Source: Bacteroides sp.
GTDB lineage: Bacteria > Bacteroidota > Bacteroidia > Bacteroidales > Muribaculaceae
Assembly: GCA_014801875.1 (NCBI GenBank)
Contig: JAAVDJ010000011.1
Location: forward strand, 20,014-56,199
Length of the DNA stretch: 36,186 nucleotides
Direction of reading: 5' to 3'
Shown: in pieces, positions 9,277 to 17,646 of the stretch
Numbering within the stretch: the first letter of the stretch is position 1
Layout of the letters: every line of letters starts with the position of its first letter
Translations under genes and position numbers: made by a program
The notes under the pieces: model-generated
What the model saw: only the letters and a program-made list of their open reading frames with translations
Told to the model about the DNA's origin: nothing
Database searches by the model: none

Positions 9277-10401
9277 ATGTCAAGAATAGTGAGAGTGGGG
9301 ATAACCCACGGAGATATGAACGGAATTGGATACGAGGTCATCCTTAAAGCTATCGGAGCTGAGGGAATGACTGAGATCTGTACGCCGGTGGTGTTCGGAT
9401 TCCATTCCGTAGCGGAAAAATGCCGGAAACAACTCGGCATGGACGAATTGAGACTCTTCCGTGTGCCCTCGGCCGAGGCTGCGCAAGACGGAAGGGTGAA
9501 TGTGGTTGATGTGGCTTCCAATGTGCCTGAACTGACTCCGGGGGTCATCACTCCCGAAGCCGGAGAAGCGGCGGTGGCCGCTCTTGAAGCAGCGGTCGAA
9601 GCCTTGAAGGAGGGGAATATCGATGTGCTCGTGACTGCTCCTATATGCAAGGAGAATGTGCAGAGTGATGCCTTCCATTTCCCCGGCCACACGGAATATC
9701 TTGAAGAGAAGATAGGAGAAGGAGCCAAAGCCCGGATGATTCTGTTTGATGATTTGTTGAGAGTGGCATTGGTGACAACCCATCTTCCGATTGCCAAAGT
9801 GGCGGAAAGTATAACGGCTGAAAGCGTCGGGGAAGCCATTGATTCTCTTGACCAGAGCTTGAAACGCGACTTCGGAATTGTTCGGCCAAGGATAGCGGTG
9901 CTTTCCCTGAATCCTCATGCCGGCGACGGAGGCCTGCTCGGGACAGAGGAGAAGGAGATAATTGAGCCCGTGATTATGGGCGCGCGTGAGAAAGGGGTGC
10001 TTGCCTTCGGACCTTTCCCGACCGACGGTTTCTTCGCCCAAGGAGATTACCGTAAATTTGATGGTATTGTCGCGATGTATCATGACCAAGGGCTCGCACC
10101 TTTCAAGACAATCGCCGGCGAGCACGGAGTGAACTTCACTGCCGGACTCCCCTTTATCCGCACATCGCCTGACCATGGGACAGCTTTCGGCATTGCGTGG
10201 AAAGGGGAGGCTGACCCTACTTCAATGCGCGAGGCAATATACAAGGCGATTGATCTCTATCGCCGACGCAGCATTTTTGATGAGGCATCCGCCAACCCGT
10301 TGAGAAAATTTGTATCGGATAAACCTGATAAGGGTGAGCGTCATGACCGTGCGCCCAAGAAGGAACCCAAGCAACAAGAACAAACATCCTCAGAGCAATG
10401 A
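9277..10401 (+). CDS. pdxA: 4-hydroxythreonine-4-phosphate dehydrogenase
   Basis: This 374-residue cytosolic enzyme oxidises 4-phosphohydroxy-threonine in the DXP-dependent vitamin B6 pathway. It has the family motifs in order: VGITHGDMNGIGYEVILKA, APICKENV, FPGHTEYLE, VTTHLPIAKV, LNPHAGDGG, GPFPTDGFF, MYHDQGLAPFK and RTSPDHGTAFGIA. The metal-binding His residues lie in GHTEY, YHDQG and SPDHG. The last ~25 residues are a charged Lys/Gln-rich tail. Its stop overlaps the start of the nucleotidyltransferase by four bases (ATGA), implying translational coupling with the lipid genes downstream. Confidence 0.95.
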   Translation: MSRIVRVGITHGDMNGIGYEVILKAIGAEGMTEICTPVVFGFHSVAEKCRKQLGMDELRLFRVPSAEAAQDGRVNVVDVASNVPELTPGVITPEAGEAAVAALEAAVEALKEGNIDVLVTAPICKENVQSDAFHFPGHTEYLEEKIGEGAKARMILFDDLLRVALVTTHLPIAKVAESITAESVGEAIDSLDQSLKRDFGIVRPRIAVLSLNPHAGDGGLLGTEEKEIIEPVIMGAREKGVLAFGPFPTDGFFAQGDYRKFDGIVAMYHDQGLAPFKTIAGEHGVNFTAGLPFIRTSPDHGTAFGIAWKGEADPTSMREAIYKAIDLYRRRSIFDEASANPLRKFVSDKPDKGERHDRAPKKEPKQQEQTSSEQ

Positions 10402-11108
10402 ACTACGGAATAATCGCTGCGGGACAAGGGGCACGTCTCGCACAGGAGGGGGTCGAGCTCCCGAAACCTCTGGTCAGAATAGATGGACGCCCGATGATAG
10501 GGAGACTTATGGACATATTCACAGCCTGCGGCGCTGAGTCGATAAGCGTGATTGTCAACGAAGAGATGACGGAAGTGGCAGACTATATAAGAGAACGCGC
10601 CAAGGAGAGTGATTGCCCGATTAATCTTGTGGTAAAGACGACACCAACCTCCATGCATAGCTTTTACGAGCTTTCCAGCCTTATGGAGGGGAAGGGGCGT
10701 TTCATCATCACGACAGTAGACACAATTTTCCGCCAGAAGGATTTCGCTCCATATGTGGAGCAGTTCCGCAACGCGCCGGAGGAAGTGGACGGGATGATGG
10801 CGGTCACTTCGTTTATTGATGATGAGAAACCTTTGTATGTGGCGACTGATGCGGAAAATCGCATCACCGGATTTCTTGACGCGCCGGCTCCGGGGGTGAA
10901 ATACGTCAGCGGTGGAATATATGGATTGTCGGGGAAAGCGATTCCGGTGCTTGGAAACTGCCTTGAAAAAGGTGTCGGAAGGATGAGGAATTATCAGCGT
11001 GCGCTTGTTGAGGAGGGACTCCTTCTGAAAGCATTCGATATGGGTAAGATAGTGGACGTGGATCATGCCAGCGACATAGCGTCGGCAGAAGCTTTTTTAA
11101 ATAATTAG
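10398..11108 (+). CDS. NTP_transferase-family nucleotidyltransferase, candidate inositol-1-phosphate cytidylyltransferase
   Basis: The 236-residue protein has an N-terminal GT-A-like nucleotidyltransferase signature: IIAAGQGARLAQEG followed by PKPLVRIDGRPMI. An acidic metal-binding site in ITTVDTIF (around residues 108-115) follows. The family joins a sugar or polyol phosphate to a nucleotide. The family is clear; the substrate is inferred from neighbours. With inositol-phosphate synthase and a CDP-alcohol transferase in the same cluster, CTP plus inositol phosphate giving CDP-inositol is the simplest reading, analogous to the IPCT step of archaeal di-myo-inositol-phosphate synthesis. A sugar-phosphate substrate remains possible. 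It overlaps pdxA by four bases. Confidence 0.75.
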   Translation: MNYGIIAAGQGARLAQEGVELPKPLVRIDGRPMIGRLMDIFTACGAESISVIVNEEMTEVADYIRERAKESDCPINLVVKTTPTSMHSFYELSSLMEGKGRFIITTVDTIFRQKDFAPYVEQFRNAPEEVDGMMAVTSFIDDEKPLYVATDAENRITGFLDAPAPGVKYVSGGIYGLSGKAIPVLGNCLEKGVGRMRNYQRALVEEGLLLKAFDMGKIVDVDHASDIASAEAFLNN

Positions 11109-11175
11109 AATATCGGAAGGTCGGATAATTGAAAGGTGTGCTTTACGATGGTCCGGTCTTTAAAACTTCAGAAAT

Positions 11176-12045
11176 ATGGCAGAGATAGAGATAGCGGGGG
11201 TCATGAGGGCGGGAGCCTACTCCCCGAACCATATAGGGAATGACGCGGCCATCTTCAACGCAGCCGCCGACCAATTGCGTAAAAGAGGATGCGTGGTCAA
11301 CATTTATAGTGAGGAACAGTTTCGCGATGCAGACATAAAGGAGCAGGTGGTGCTCAATATGTGTCGAGAGCAGGCTTCCATTTTAAAGCTGCAAAAACTG
11401 GAAGAGGGGGGAAAACTCGTGATAAATTCCGGCTTCGGGATTGAGAATTGCACCCGGGAGCGGATGACACGTATCCTTCTGGGGAATAAGATACCTTATC
11501 CCGAAAGCCTGATTGTTAACACAAACGAGAGCGTGACAGAGGATCTGAAAGCCGCAGGCTTTTCAAGCTGTTGGATAAAGAGGGGAGATTTTCACGCCAT
11601 GCACAAGGAGGATGTCAGCTATTGTCGCCATCCGGAGGAGGCTCAGGAGGTGCTCCACGAGTATTTCTACAGGGGTATAAAGCGGGCTGTCATCAACCGT
11701 CATCTTCCGGGTGACCTGATAAAATTCTATGGTGTCAGCGGTCAACCGTTCTTCTATTGGTTTTATCCTTTCGATGAAGGACACAGCAAATATGGGCTTG
11801 AGGCAATCAATGGGAAGAGCCGCGGATTGCCGTTTGACGAAGCTGCGTTGAGGGATATGTGTGAAAAGGCAGGTGAGATTCTTGATGTCAAGATTTATGG
11901 AGGCGATTGCATTGTGGATGCTGACGGCACCGTAAGGATAATCGACTTCAACGATTGGCCGAGCTTCGCTCCCTGTCGCACGGAGGCTGCCCCATATATC
12001 GCGAAATGTGTGCTGGCTGCTGTAAAAGAATGGAAAAACAAGTGA
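11176..12045 (+). CDS. ATP-grasp-like protein of unknown substrate
   Basis: The 289-residue protein resembles the ATP-grasp ligase fold. The C-terminal segment IYGGDCIVDADGTVRIIDF, then NDWPSF, fits the ATP-grasp Mg/ATP-binding strands (D-x-x-D then IDFNDW). An Arg/Lys-rich middle (WIKRGDFHAM) fits the nucleotide-binding lysine region. ATP-grasp enzymes join a carboxylate to an amine, thiol or hydroxyl using ATP. No ligase step is needed for phosphatidylinositol itself, so this gene hints at an extra modification of the lipid head group or a linked metabolite (inference). It is 67 bases after the nucleotidyltransferase and 16 before the phosphatidyltransferase, suggesting one operon. Confidence 0.65.
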   Translation: MAEIEIAGVMRAGAYSPNHIGNDAAIFNAAADQLRKRGCVVNIYSEEQFRDADIKEQVVLNMCREQASILKLQKLEEGGKLVINSGFGIENCTRERMTRILLGNKIPYPESLIVNTNESVTEDLKAAGFSSCWIKRGDFHAMHKEDVSYCRHPEEAQEVLHEYFYRGIKRAVINRHLPGDLIKFYGVSGQPFFYWFYPFDEGHSKYGLEAINGKSRGLPFDEAALRDMCEKAGEILDVKIYGGDCIVDADGTVRIIDFNDWPSFAPCRTEAAPYIAKCVLAAVKEWKNK

Positions 12046-12061
12046 CCCAAAACTAATCAAG

Positions 12062-13012
12062 ATGACAGAACAAAGCAATAAAGCATCCACGAAAGATAAC
12101 AGTGAATACCAATCGACCCTTAAATCGATGGACACCGAGGAGACCTTCGACCTCATCTTTTATCGGCCGATAGGTTATCGGTGGGCTCTTTTGGCGAGAC
12201 GCCTCGGAATAACACCGAACGCCATAACAATAGCATCCATCTTCCTGGGAGTAGGGGCCGGGGTTGCATTCTACTTCGATAATTTGTGGATAAATCTCTT
12301 GGGCGTGTTCCTGCTTGTGTGGGCTGACAGTTTCGACAGTGCGGACGGACAGTTGGCCAGAATGACCAAACAATACTCACGTATCGGCCGAATCCTTGAC
12401 GGAGTCAGCGGTGACATATGGTTTGCGGCGATATATGTGGCAATATGTCTTAGAGAAAATGTGACCAGCGACTTTTTCAGTGCGCATCATTGGGTCATCT
12501 GGGTTATGGCAGTCGTGACGGGTCTTTGCCATGCCACTCAGGCGGCTATGGCGGATTATTACAGACAGTTTCATCTCTATTTCGTTAAAGGGGAAGATGG
12601 CAGCGAGCTTGAATCCGCATCTAATCTTTGGAAAAAATTCCACGAATTATCGTGGAAGAAGAATTTCTGGAGCAAACTGACCCTTGCTTTCTACACCAAC
12701 TATACTGTTGGTCAGGAGAAGCGAACTCCCTGGATGCAGAAGCTGCGTGTTGCTCTGAAGGAAAAATATGGCAACGTCATACCTCAGAGTTTTCGCGATG
12801 TTTTCCGCGAAAAGAGCAAGCCTCTTATGAAATATACGAATATCCTGTCGTTCAACACCCGCAGTTTCGCTCTGTTCGCAGCTATTCTTATATTCCGTAT
12901 GCCGTGGCTTTATTTCGCCTTCGAACTCACGGTGCTTAATATCGTTTTAATATATATGGTGGTTCGCCACGAAAGGATTTGCAAAGGTTTCGTGAAACAG
13001 CTGAAGAAATGA
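12062..13012 (+). CDS. CDP-alcohol phosphatidyltransferase, candidate phosphatidylinositol synthase
   Basis: The 316-residue integral membrane enzyme has about five or six hydrophobic segments. The CDP-alcohol signature is at residues 92-118: D92-x2-D95-G96-x2-A99-R100, x8, G109-x3-D113, then Asp 118. The last Asp is four residues past D113 rather than the usual three, a small departure from D-x3-D. The enzymes move a phospho-alcohol group between a CDP carrier and a lipid or polyol hydroxyl. Two reactions are possible: CDP-diacylglycerol plus inositol phosphate giving PIP, or CDP-inositol plus diacylglycerol giving PI. The neighbouring nucleotidyltransferase and the absence of a PgpA-type phosphatase favour the second (inference). 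Confidence 0.85.
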   Translation: MTEQSNKASTKDNSEYQSTLKSMDTEETFDLIFYRPIGYRWALLARRLGITPNAITIASIFLGVGAGVAFYFDNLWINLLGVFLLVWADSFDSADGQLARMTKQYSRIGRILDGVSGDIWFAAIYVAICLRENVTSDFFSAHHWVIWVMAVVTGLCHATQAAMADYYRQFHLYFVKGEDGSELESASNLWKKFHELSWKKNFWSKLTLAFYTNYTVGQEKRTPWMQKLRVALKEKYGNVIPQSFRDVFREKSKPLMKYTNILSFNTRSFALFAAILIFRMPWLYFAFELTVLNIVLIYMVVRHERICKGFVKQLKK

Positions 13013-13033
13013 TATTATAAAATGATATTATAA
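13008..13033. repeat. 13-bp perfect tandem duplication across a stop codon
   Basis: AATGATATTATAA occurs twice back to back at 13008-13020 and 13021-13033, starting within the last codon of the phosphatidyltransferase. It lengthens the spacer before the HAD gene and looks like a recent slippage duplication. Confidence 0.8.
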
Positions 13034-13046
13034 AATAAGTAGAGAT

Positions 13047-13772
13047 ATGAATGTAGATGTAAGCAAGATCAAAGGTGTTATATTCGACTATGGGGGCACG
13101 CTCGACACCGGAGGTGACCACTGGAGCGAAGTGATCTGGAGTGCATGGCAGAAAGCCGGTGTTCTGGTAGATAAGGTAGTCTTCCGAGAGGTGTATGTCT
13201 ATGCGGAGCGGGAGCTCGCCCGGACTCTCCATATTCTTCCCCATCATAATTTCAACGACCTCCTTGACATAAAGATGCAGATAGAGCTTCAGCGTCTGGC
13301 GGAGCTCGGACAGTTCTCCCCCGAAGAGATAGAACCTAAGGCCAAGGAGATAGCCTCTCTCTGCTATGCTTCAGCCAAGGAGTCGGTGGAGAAAGCGAAA
13401 CCCGTTCTGGAGGCGCTTTCAAAGCGATGGCCGATGGTGCTTGTGTCTAATTTCTACGGAAACATAGAAACAGTTTTGAAAGATTTCGGAATAGACGGCT
13501 ATTTCAAGAAGATTATCGAGAGCGCTGTTGTAGGAGTGCGTAAGCCGGATCCGAAGATATTTGAATTGGGAGTGGAAGCCCTGGGTCTGAAGCCGGAGGA
13601 GGTCATAGTGTTCGGCGACAGTTATTCGAAGGATATTGTTCCTGCCGAGAAGGCGGGATGTCAGGTATTCTGGCTTAAAGGGAAAGGGTGGACAGCAGAG
13701 GAAGACGCGCAGATGCATCCGAATATCATCGAAAGTCTTGACGAGGCTCTCGATTTTATTGAGGGAGCATAA
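13047..13772 (+). CDS. HAD-superfamily hydrolase-like protein of the inositol-lipid cluster
   Basis: The 241-residue cytosolic protein has the HAD core. Motif I is VIFDYGGTLD (nucleophile Asp 14), motif II is VLVSNF, motif III covers VGVRKPDPKIF, and motif IV is VFGDSYSKDI. In ordinary HAD phosphatases the residue two after the nucleophile is Asp, the general acid/base; here it is Gly 16. The protein may therefore be a weak phosphatase, use another acid, or act differently. Position directly after the phosphatidyltransferase (34 bases) and before the operon terminator suggests a role with phosphorylated inositol or lipid intermediates, for example removing phosphate from inositol phosphate; this is inferred only. 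Confidence 0.85.
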   Translation: MNVDVSKIKGVIFDYGGTLDTGGDHWSEVIWSAWQKAGVLVDKVVFREVYVYAERELARTLHILPHHNFNDLLDIKMQIELQRLAELGQFSPEEIEPKAKEIASLCYASAKESVEKAKPVLEALSKRWPMVLVSNFYGNIETVLKDFGIDGYFKKIIESAVVGVRKPDPKIFELGVEALGLKPEEVIVFGDSYSKDIVPAEKAGCQVFWLKGKGWTAEEDAQMHPNIIESLDEALDFIEGA

Positions 13773-13792
13773 GGCAACTAAAAAATACAATT

Positions 13793-13843
13793 AAAATCGG
13801 GCTAAAGAACGAATAAAATCGTTTAGCCCGATTTTATTTTTTT
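13793..13843 (+). terminator. Intrinsic terminator closing the pdxA-to-HAD operon
   Basis: A perfect 14-bp stem, AAAATCGGGCTAAA (13793-13806) with its complement (13822-13835), followed by a T-rich run. Confidence 0.85.
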
Positions 13844-13945
13844 AACAAAAGAATGGTATGATGAATAATTCTTCACATAAATTGGTCAAAATATCGGTTT
13901 ATTTAGAATTATTAAGAAATAAGTGAATAAATTTTTTTAAATTTG

Positions 13946-13977
13946 TTTTGTCAAATGCAAAATAGGCAGTAAATTTA
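13946..13977 (+). promoter_or_regulatory. Likely promoter for inositol-phosphate synthase
   Basis: TTTTG at 13946-13950 and TAAATTTA at 13970-13977 (one base from TAnnTTTG) with a 19-base spacer. It lies after the terminator of the previous operon, so the synthase gene probably has its own promoter. Confidence 0.45.
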
Positions 13978-13984
13978 CAGCGTG

Positions 13985-14120
13985 AAAAGGCAAGAGCATA
14001 GCGCGCGCTGAGAGGTGGGCGCTTTTTTGCCCGTGCCAGAACCGCGAGGAAGCGGCTGATTCCATAGCTCCACAGCGGTTCTGAAGGTATTAAACTGACT
14101 AAACAAAGAAACTTATAGCA
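13985..14120 (+). promoter_or_regulatory. Structured 5' leader of inositol-phosphate synthase
   Basis: The ~140-base untranslated leader contains a GGGC/GCCC hairpin with a T-rich loop (about 14017-14032) and a larger perfect 9-bp stem, CAGAACCGC (14037-14045) with GCGGTTCTG (14075-14083). It is markedly more GC-rich than the AT-rich DNA just upstream and encodes no good frame. It may be a cis-regulatory RNA or a protein-binding leader; I do not recognise a known riboswitch class. Confidence 0.4.
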
Positions 14121-14126
14121 GAAATT

Positions 14127-15455
14127 ATGGCAACACAGAAAGCTGAGGCACCTAAGGGAAAACTTGGTGTGCTTGTAGTAGGACTCGGAGCAGTGACAAC
14201 CACCTTTATGGCAGGTGTCCTGATGACTCGCAAGGGTCTTGCAAAACCTGTAGGATCAATGACCCAGTACGACAAGATCCGTGTCGGCAAGGGTGAGGAC
14301 AAGAAATATCTCCACTATAAAGACATAGTTCCCTTGGCAGAACTCGATGACATCGTGTTTGGCGCATGGGACGTTTACCCCGCAAACGCATTTGAATCAG
14401 CTGTCAATGCAGAGGTGCTGAAAGCAAAAGACCTTCTTCCTGTTAAGGAGGAGCTTGAGGCAATCAAGCCAATGAAGGCTGCGTTCGACAAGAATTATGC
14501 AAAGCGTCTTGACGGCGACAACGTTAAGGATGTGAAAGACCGTTGGGATATGGTGGAGCAGCTTCGCGAGGATATCCGCAATTTCAAGAAAGAGACAGGC
14601 GTTGACCGTGTTGTAGTTCTCTGGGCAGCCTCTACCGAGGTTTATGTGCCGGTAGACGAAAATATCCACGGTTCTATCGAGGCTCTTGAGGCAGCTATGA
14701 AGGCTGACGACAAGGAGCATGTCTCTCCCTCTATGTGTTATGCTTATGCAGCGCTTTCAGAGGGTTGCCCTTTCATCATGGGTGCGCCTAACACTACCGT
14801 TGATATTCCGGCAATGTGGGAGCTTGCAGAGAAGACCAAAATGCCTATCGCCGGCAAGGACTTCAAGACCGGTCAGACTCTCGTTAAGTCAGGTTTCGCT
14901 CCGATCATCGGCACTCGCTGCCTCGGTCTTAACGGCTGGTTCTCTACAAATATCCTTGGCAACCGCGACGGCTTAGTGCTTGACGAGCCCGCTAACTTCC
15001 GCACAAAAGAGGTCAGCAAGCTTTCTACTCTCGAGAGCATCCTGGTGCCGGAAGATCAGCCCGATCTCTATGGCCACGGCAATGATGAAGACACTCAGTA
15101 TTATCATAAGGTGCGCATCAACTATTATCCTCCGCGCAATGACAATAAAGAGGGTTGGGACAATATCGACATCTTCGGCTGGATGGGTTATCCCATGCAG
15201 ATCAAGATCAACTTCCTCTGCCGTGATTCTATCCTTGCCGCTCCTCTTTGCCTTGACCTCGTGCTTCTGAGCGACCTTGCTCAGCGTGCCGGTCGCTATG
15301 GCACACAGCGCTTCCTCTCATTCTTCCTCAAGAGCCCGATGCACGACTACACTCAGGGTGAGGTGCCCGTAAATCATCTCTTCCAGCAGTATGTCATGCT
15401 TAAGAACGCTATCCGTGAGATGGGTGGTTATGAGGCTGACGAGGAAATCGACTGA
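14127..15455 (+). CDS. myo-inositol-1-phosphate synthase
   Basis: This 442-residue NAD-dependent enzyme cyclises glucose-6-phosphate to 1D-myo-inositol-3-phosphate, the first step of inositol-lipid synthesis. It has an N-terminal Rossmann motif ([18 protein letters not shown]), then [28 protein letters not shown] and [21 protein letters not shown], plus [16 protein letters not shown] near the C-terminus; all are typical of MIP synthases, and the length fits. It lies directly after the nucleotidyltransferase/phosphatidyltransferase/HAD operon but behind its own terminator-promoter-leader, so it can be regulated separately. Bacteroidetes use such synthases to make phosphatidylinositol and inositol sphingolipids. 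Confidence 0.95.
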   Translation: MATQKAEAPKGKLGVLVVGLGAVTTTFMAGVLMTRKGLAKPVGSMTQYDKIRVGKGEDKKYLHYKDIVPLAELDDIVFGAWDVYPANAFESAVNAEVLKAKDLLPVKEELEAIKPMKAAFDKNYAKRLDGDNVKDVKDRWDMVEQLREDIRNFKKETGVDRVVVLWAASTEVYVPVDENIHGSIEALEAAMKADDKEHVSPSMCYAYAALSEGCPFIMGAPNTTVDIPAMWELAEKTKMPIAGKDFKTGQTLVKSGFAPIIGTRCLGLNGWFSTNILGNRDGLVLDEPANFRTKEVSKLSTLESILVPEDQPDLYGHGNDEDTQYYHKVRINYYPPRNDNKEGWDNIDIFGWMGYPMQIKINFLCRDSILAAPLCLDLVLLSDLAQRAGRYGTQRFLSFFLKSPMHDYTQGEVPVNHLFQQYVMLKNAIREMGGYEADEEID

Positions 15456-15501
15456 TACGGACTGAAAATGGGGGCATAAGTGTTCCCGGACAAATAATAA
15501 C

Positions 15502-15541
15502 AAGGCGGCGCAACTCGTTTAAAGAGTGGCGCCGCCTTATT
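15502..15541 (+). terminator. Intrinsic terminator after inositol-phosphate synthase
   Basis: AAGGCGGCGC (15502-15511) pairs perfectly with 15529-15538, with an inner CTC/GAG extension. Only a short T-rich tail follows. Confidence 0.75.
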
Positions 15542-15595
15542 AGATATAAGATTTTAGATATAGATTTTCATTTCTCATTTTTCATTTTTAAAGAG

Positions 15596-16273
15596 ATGCG
15601 TATAGATATTCTTACCGTGCTTCCCGAAATGTTTGAATCCCCTTTGGGCTGTTCAATTTTAAAGCGTGCTCAGGATAAGGGGCTTGCAGAGATTGTGGTG
15701 CATAATCTCCGCGACTATACCACAGACAAACACCGCAAGGTGGATGATTACCCGTTCGGTGGTGAGGCCGGTATGGTGATGAAAGTGCAGCCGGTCGAGG
15801 CATGCATAAACGCGCTGAGGGCGGAAAGGAATTATGATGAGGTGATATTCACCTCTCCGGATGGTGAGACTTTCAATCAGAAGATGGCCAATAATCTCTC
15901 GATGTATGAGAATCTGATAATATTATGCGGCCATTATAAAGGGATTGACTATCGGATAAGGGAACATCTGATAACAAAGGAGATTTCGATAGGAGATTAT
16001 GTGTTGACCGGAGGCGAACTTCCTGCTCTTGTTATGACGGATGCGATAGTGCGTCTTATCCCCGGGGCAATCGGAGATGAGCAATCAGCTCTTTCAGATT
16101 CCTTTCAGGATAATCTTCTCGCTCCTCCTATCTACACACGTCCGGCGGATTATAACGGATGGAAAGTTCCTGACATACTTCTTTCGGGACATGAGGCAAA
16201 GATTGCTGAATGGCGCCATGAGCAGAGTCTGGAGCGCACACGCCGTCTTCGTCCCGACCTTCTCGACGAGTAA
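15596..16273 (+). CDS. trmD: tRNA (guanine-N1-)-methyltransferase
   Basis: The 225-residue SPOUT enzyme methylates N1 of G37 in tRNAs, preventing frameshifting. Family motifs are [68 protein letters not shown] (the knotted SAM site) and [21 protein letters not shown]. Length fits short TrmD proteins. It stands alone here, without rpsP-rimM-rplS. The direct repeat that frames the rloAB cassette begins eight bases after its stop codon. Confidence 0.97.
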   Translation: MRIDILTVLPEMFESPLGCSILKRAQDKGLAEIVVHNLRDYTTDKHRKVDDYPFGGEAGMVMKVQPVEACINALRAERNYDEVIFTSPDGETFNQKMANNLSMYENLIILCGHYKGIDYRIREHLITKEISIGDYVLTGGELPALVMTDAIVRLIPGAIGDEQSALSDSFQDNLLAPPIYTRPADYNGWKVPDILLSGHEAKIAEWRHEQSLERTRRLRPDLLDE

Positions 16274-16280
16274 ATATAAG

Positions 16281-16393
16281 GAAGCTAAAAAACTTGATTT
16301 TCCTAAAAATTTCCGTTTGGAGTGTTAAAATGGGGTAAAAACACCCATTTTAACACTTCAAACGACCCAAAAAAGTCCATCTCAGACATTTTC
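16281..16393. repeat. Direct repeat copy 1 with internal palindrome (left edge of defence cassette)
   Basis: This ~113-bp segment is nearly identical to 18175-18286. It contains inverted arms at 16314-16333 and 16345-16364 (20 bp, one mismatch) around an 11-base centre, GGTAAAAACAC. The flanking conserved tail ends ...CTCAGACATTTTC. No open frame explains the conservation. Confidence 0.9.
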
Positions 16394-16458
16394 CTCAAAT
16401 TTCCCTATTTAGGAATTAGTAGGTATGTGCTTATTCCTACCAGCAAACTTAGATCACC

Positions 16459-17646
16459 ATGATTGTAGCATTAAGATTCAAGAACTTTTTCTCTTTGCGA
16501 GATAACACAGTGATTGATTTCACTGCTGATATCACACCTACCAGAAATATAAATTTTCTAGCAGATAATCTAATCAGACATAATTCCGACTTCTTTATCA
16601 ATATAATAGGCCTTTTCGGAAGCAATGCCGCCGGTAAATCCAATCTGATTAAAGCTATGCAGCTATGTCGCGATATGGTGATTAATTCTAAGCCGACGGG
16701 GAGTTTTGTTTTGCAGGAGTTCAAACCTTTTAAATTCTCATCTTCCTGTCCTTCGGAGTTCTACATTGATTTCATTTATCAGGGAGTGGAATATGAATAC
16801 TCCTACTCAATACTTGACTCCAAGATACTTACAGAAGATTTGTATTATTATCCCAAAAAGAAAAGAGCCCGAGTTTTTTCGCGTCTTGAATCAGGAGAAT
16901 ATCGTTTAGGAAAAGGAGTCATCAACCGCCCTGCTGAGGTTATTTCCAGTACTGGCCCCGGAACCCTTTTTGTTAGTCAGGCAGCCTCTATGAATCGCGA
17001 AATTCCGGGGAAAGTGTATGATTTCTTTCTCAATAATATTGTCACCTCTGTACCGGATTTTCGTTTTGAAGATTTGAAGCGTAGTGACTTTGAAGCATAT
17101 AGAACGCTTATACTTAAAGCTATGGAGGTGAGTGATAGTGATATAATGGATATCCAATGGCAAGAGAATCTTCCCGGAGAAATTAAGTTGATAAGCAGGC
17201 ATAAAGAGAATCCGGAGATCGCTTTTGATTTTGAAAAGGAGGAATCAGAGGGAACAAAAAGGCTATTCTTTTTGGTGATGATTCTCTTGAAAAATCTGAA
17301 CAATAATCTTACAATATTTTGGGATGAGTTTGATCTTAAACTCCATCTGCGTCTTGCTGAATTCATTCTCGATATTGTCAGGGCCTCCCGATCGTTGCAG
17401 CTCGTCTTCACCAGTCATAATCCATATCTTCTTGATGCTGAGAAGATGAGGCCGGAACAGATTGTCATAGTGAATAAGGATTCCACAGGGAGCTCGGAGT
17501 TTATACCGCTTTCCGATTATGAAGGGATTGGAAAGCTAACCGACCTGAGAAAAGCATATTTGCTCGGACGATTCGATGGTGTCCCTTATACCGGTGATAT
17601 TTATGGATTAGTAAATGAGTTGAAAAGGAAGAATGAGGAAGCGTAA
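16459..17646 (+). CDS. RloA/AbiL-like AAA ATPase of a phage-defence pair
   Basis: The 395-residue ABC/SMC-type ATPase has Walker A GSNAAGKSN (Gly 54-Asn 62), an ABC-signature-like ESEGTKRLFFL around residue 265, Walker B LTIFWDEFDLKLH and a switch His in FTSHNPYLLD. This layout is that of the AAA_15/AAA_21 proteins (RloA, AbiL, related to the OLD/PARIS ATPases) that sense phage infection and control a toxic partner. The RloB-like gene overlaps its 3' end by 14 bases, so the two are coupled. DNA here is AT-richer than the flanking trmD, and the pair is framed by direct repeats, both pointing to lateral acquisition. The exact trigger is unknown. Confidence 0.85.
   Translation: MIVALRFKNFFSLRDNTVIDFTADITPTRNINFLADNLIRHNSDFFINIIGLFGSNAAGKSNLIKAMQLCRDMVINSKPTGSFVLQEFKPFKFSSSCPSEFYIDFIYQGVEYEYSYSILDSKILTEDLYYYPKKKRARVFSRLESGEYRLGKGVINRPAEVISSTGPGTLFVSQAASMNREIPGKVYDFFLNNIVTSVPDFRFEDLKRSDFEAYRTLILKAMEVSDSDIMDIQWQENLPGEIKLISRHKENPEIAFDFEKEESEGTKRLFFLVMILLKNLNNNLTIFWDEFDLKLHLRLAEFILDIVRASRSLQLVFTSHNPYLLDAEKMRPEQIVIVNKDSTGSSEFIPLSDYEGIGKLTDLRKAYLLGRFDGVPYTGDIYGLVNELKRKNEEA

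Noticed and set aside
9280-10176. 298-residue frame on the minus strand
   Set aside because: Shadow of pdxA, low-complexity composition and no recognised motif.
16314-16364. Integron attC site (GTTAAAA and TTTTAAC boxes in a palindrome)
   Set aside because: The boxes are in the opposite order to attC (RYYYAAC first, GTTRRRY last), the outer bases miss the consensus, and no integrase is present.
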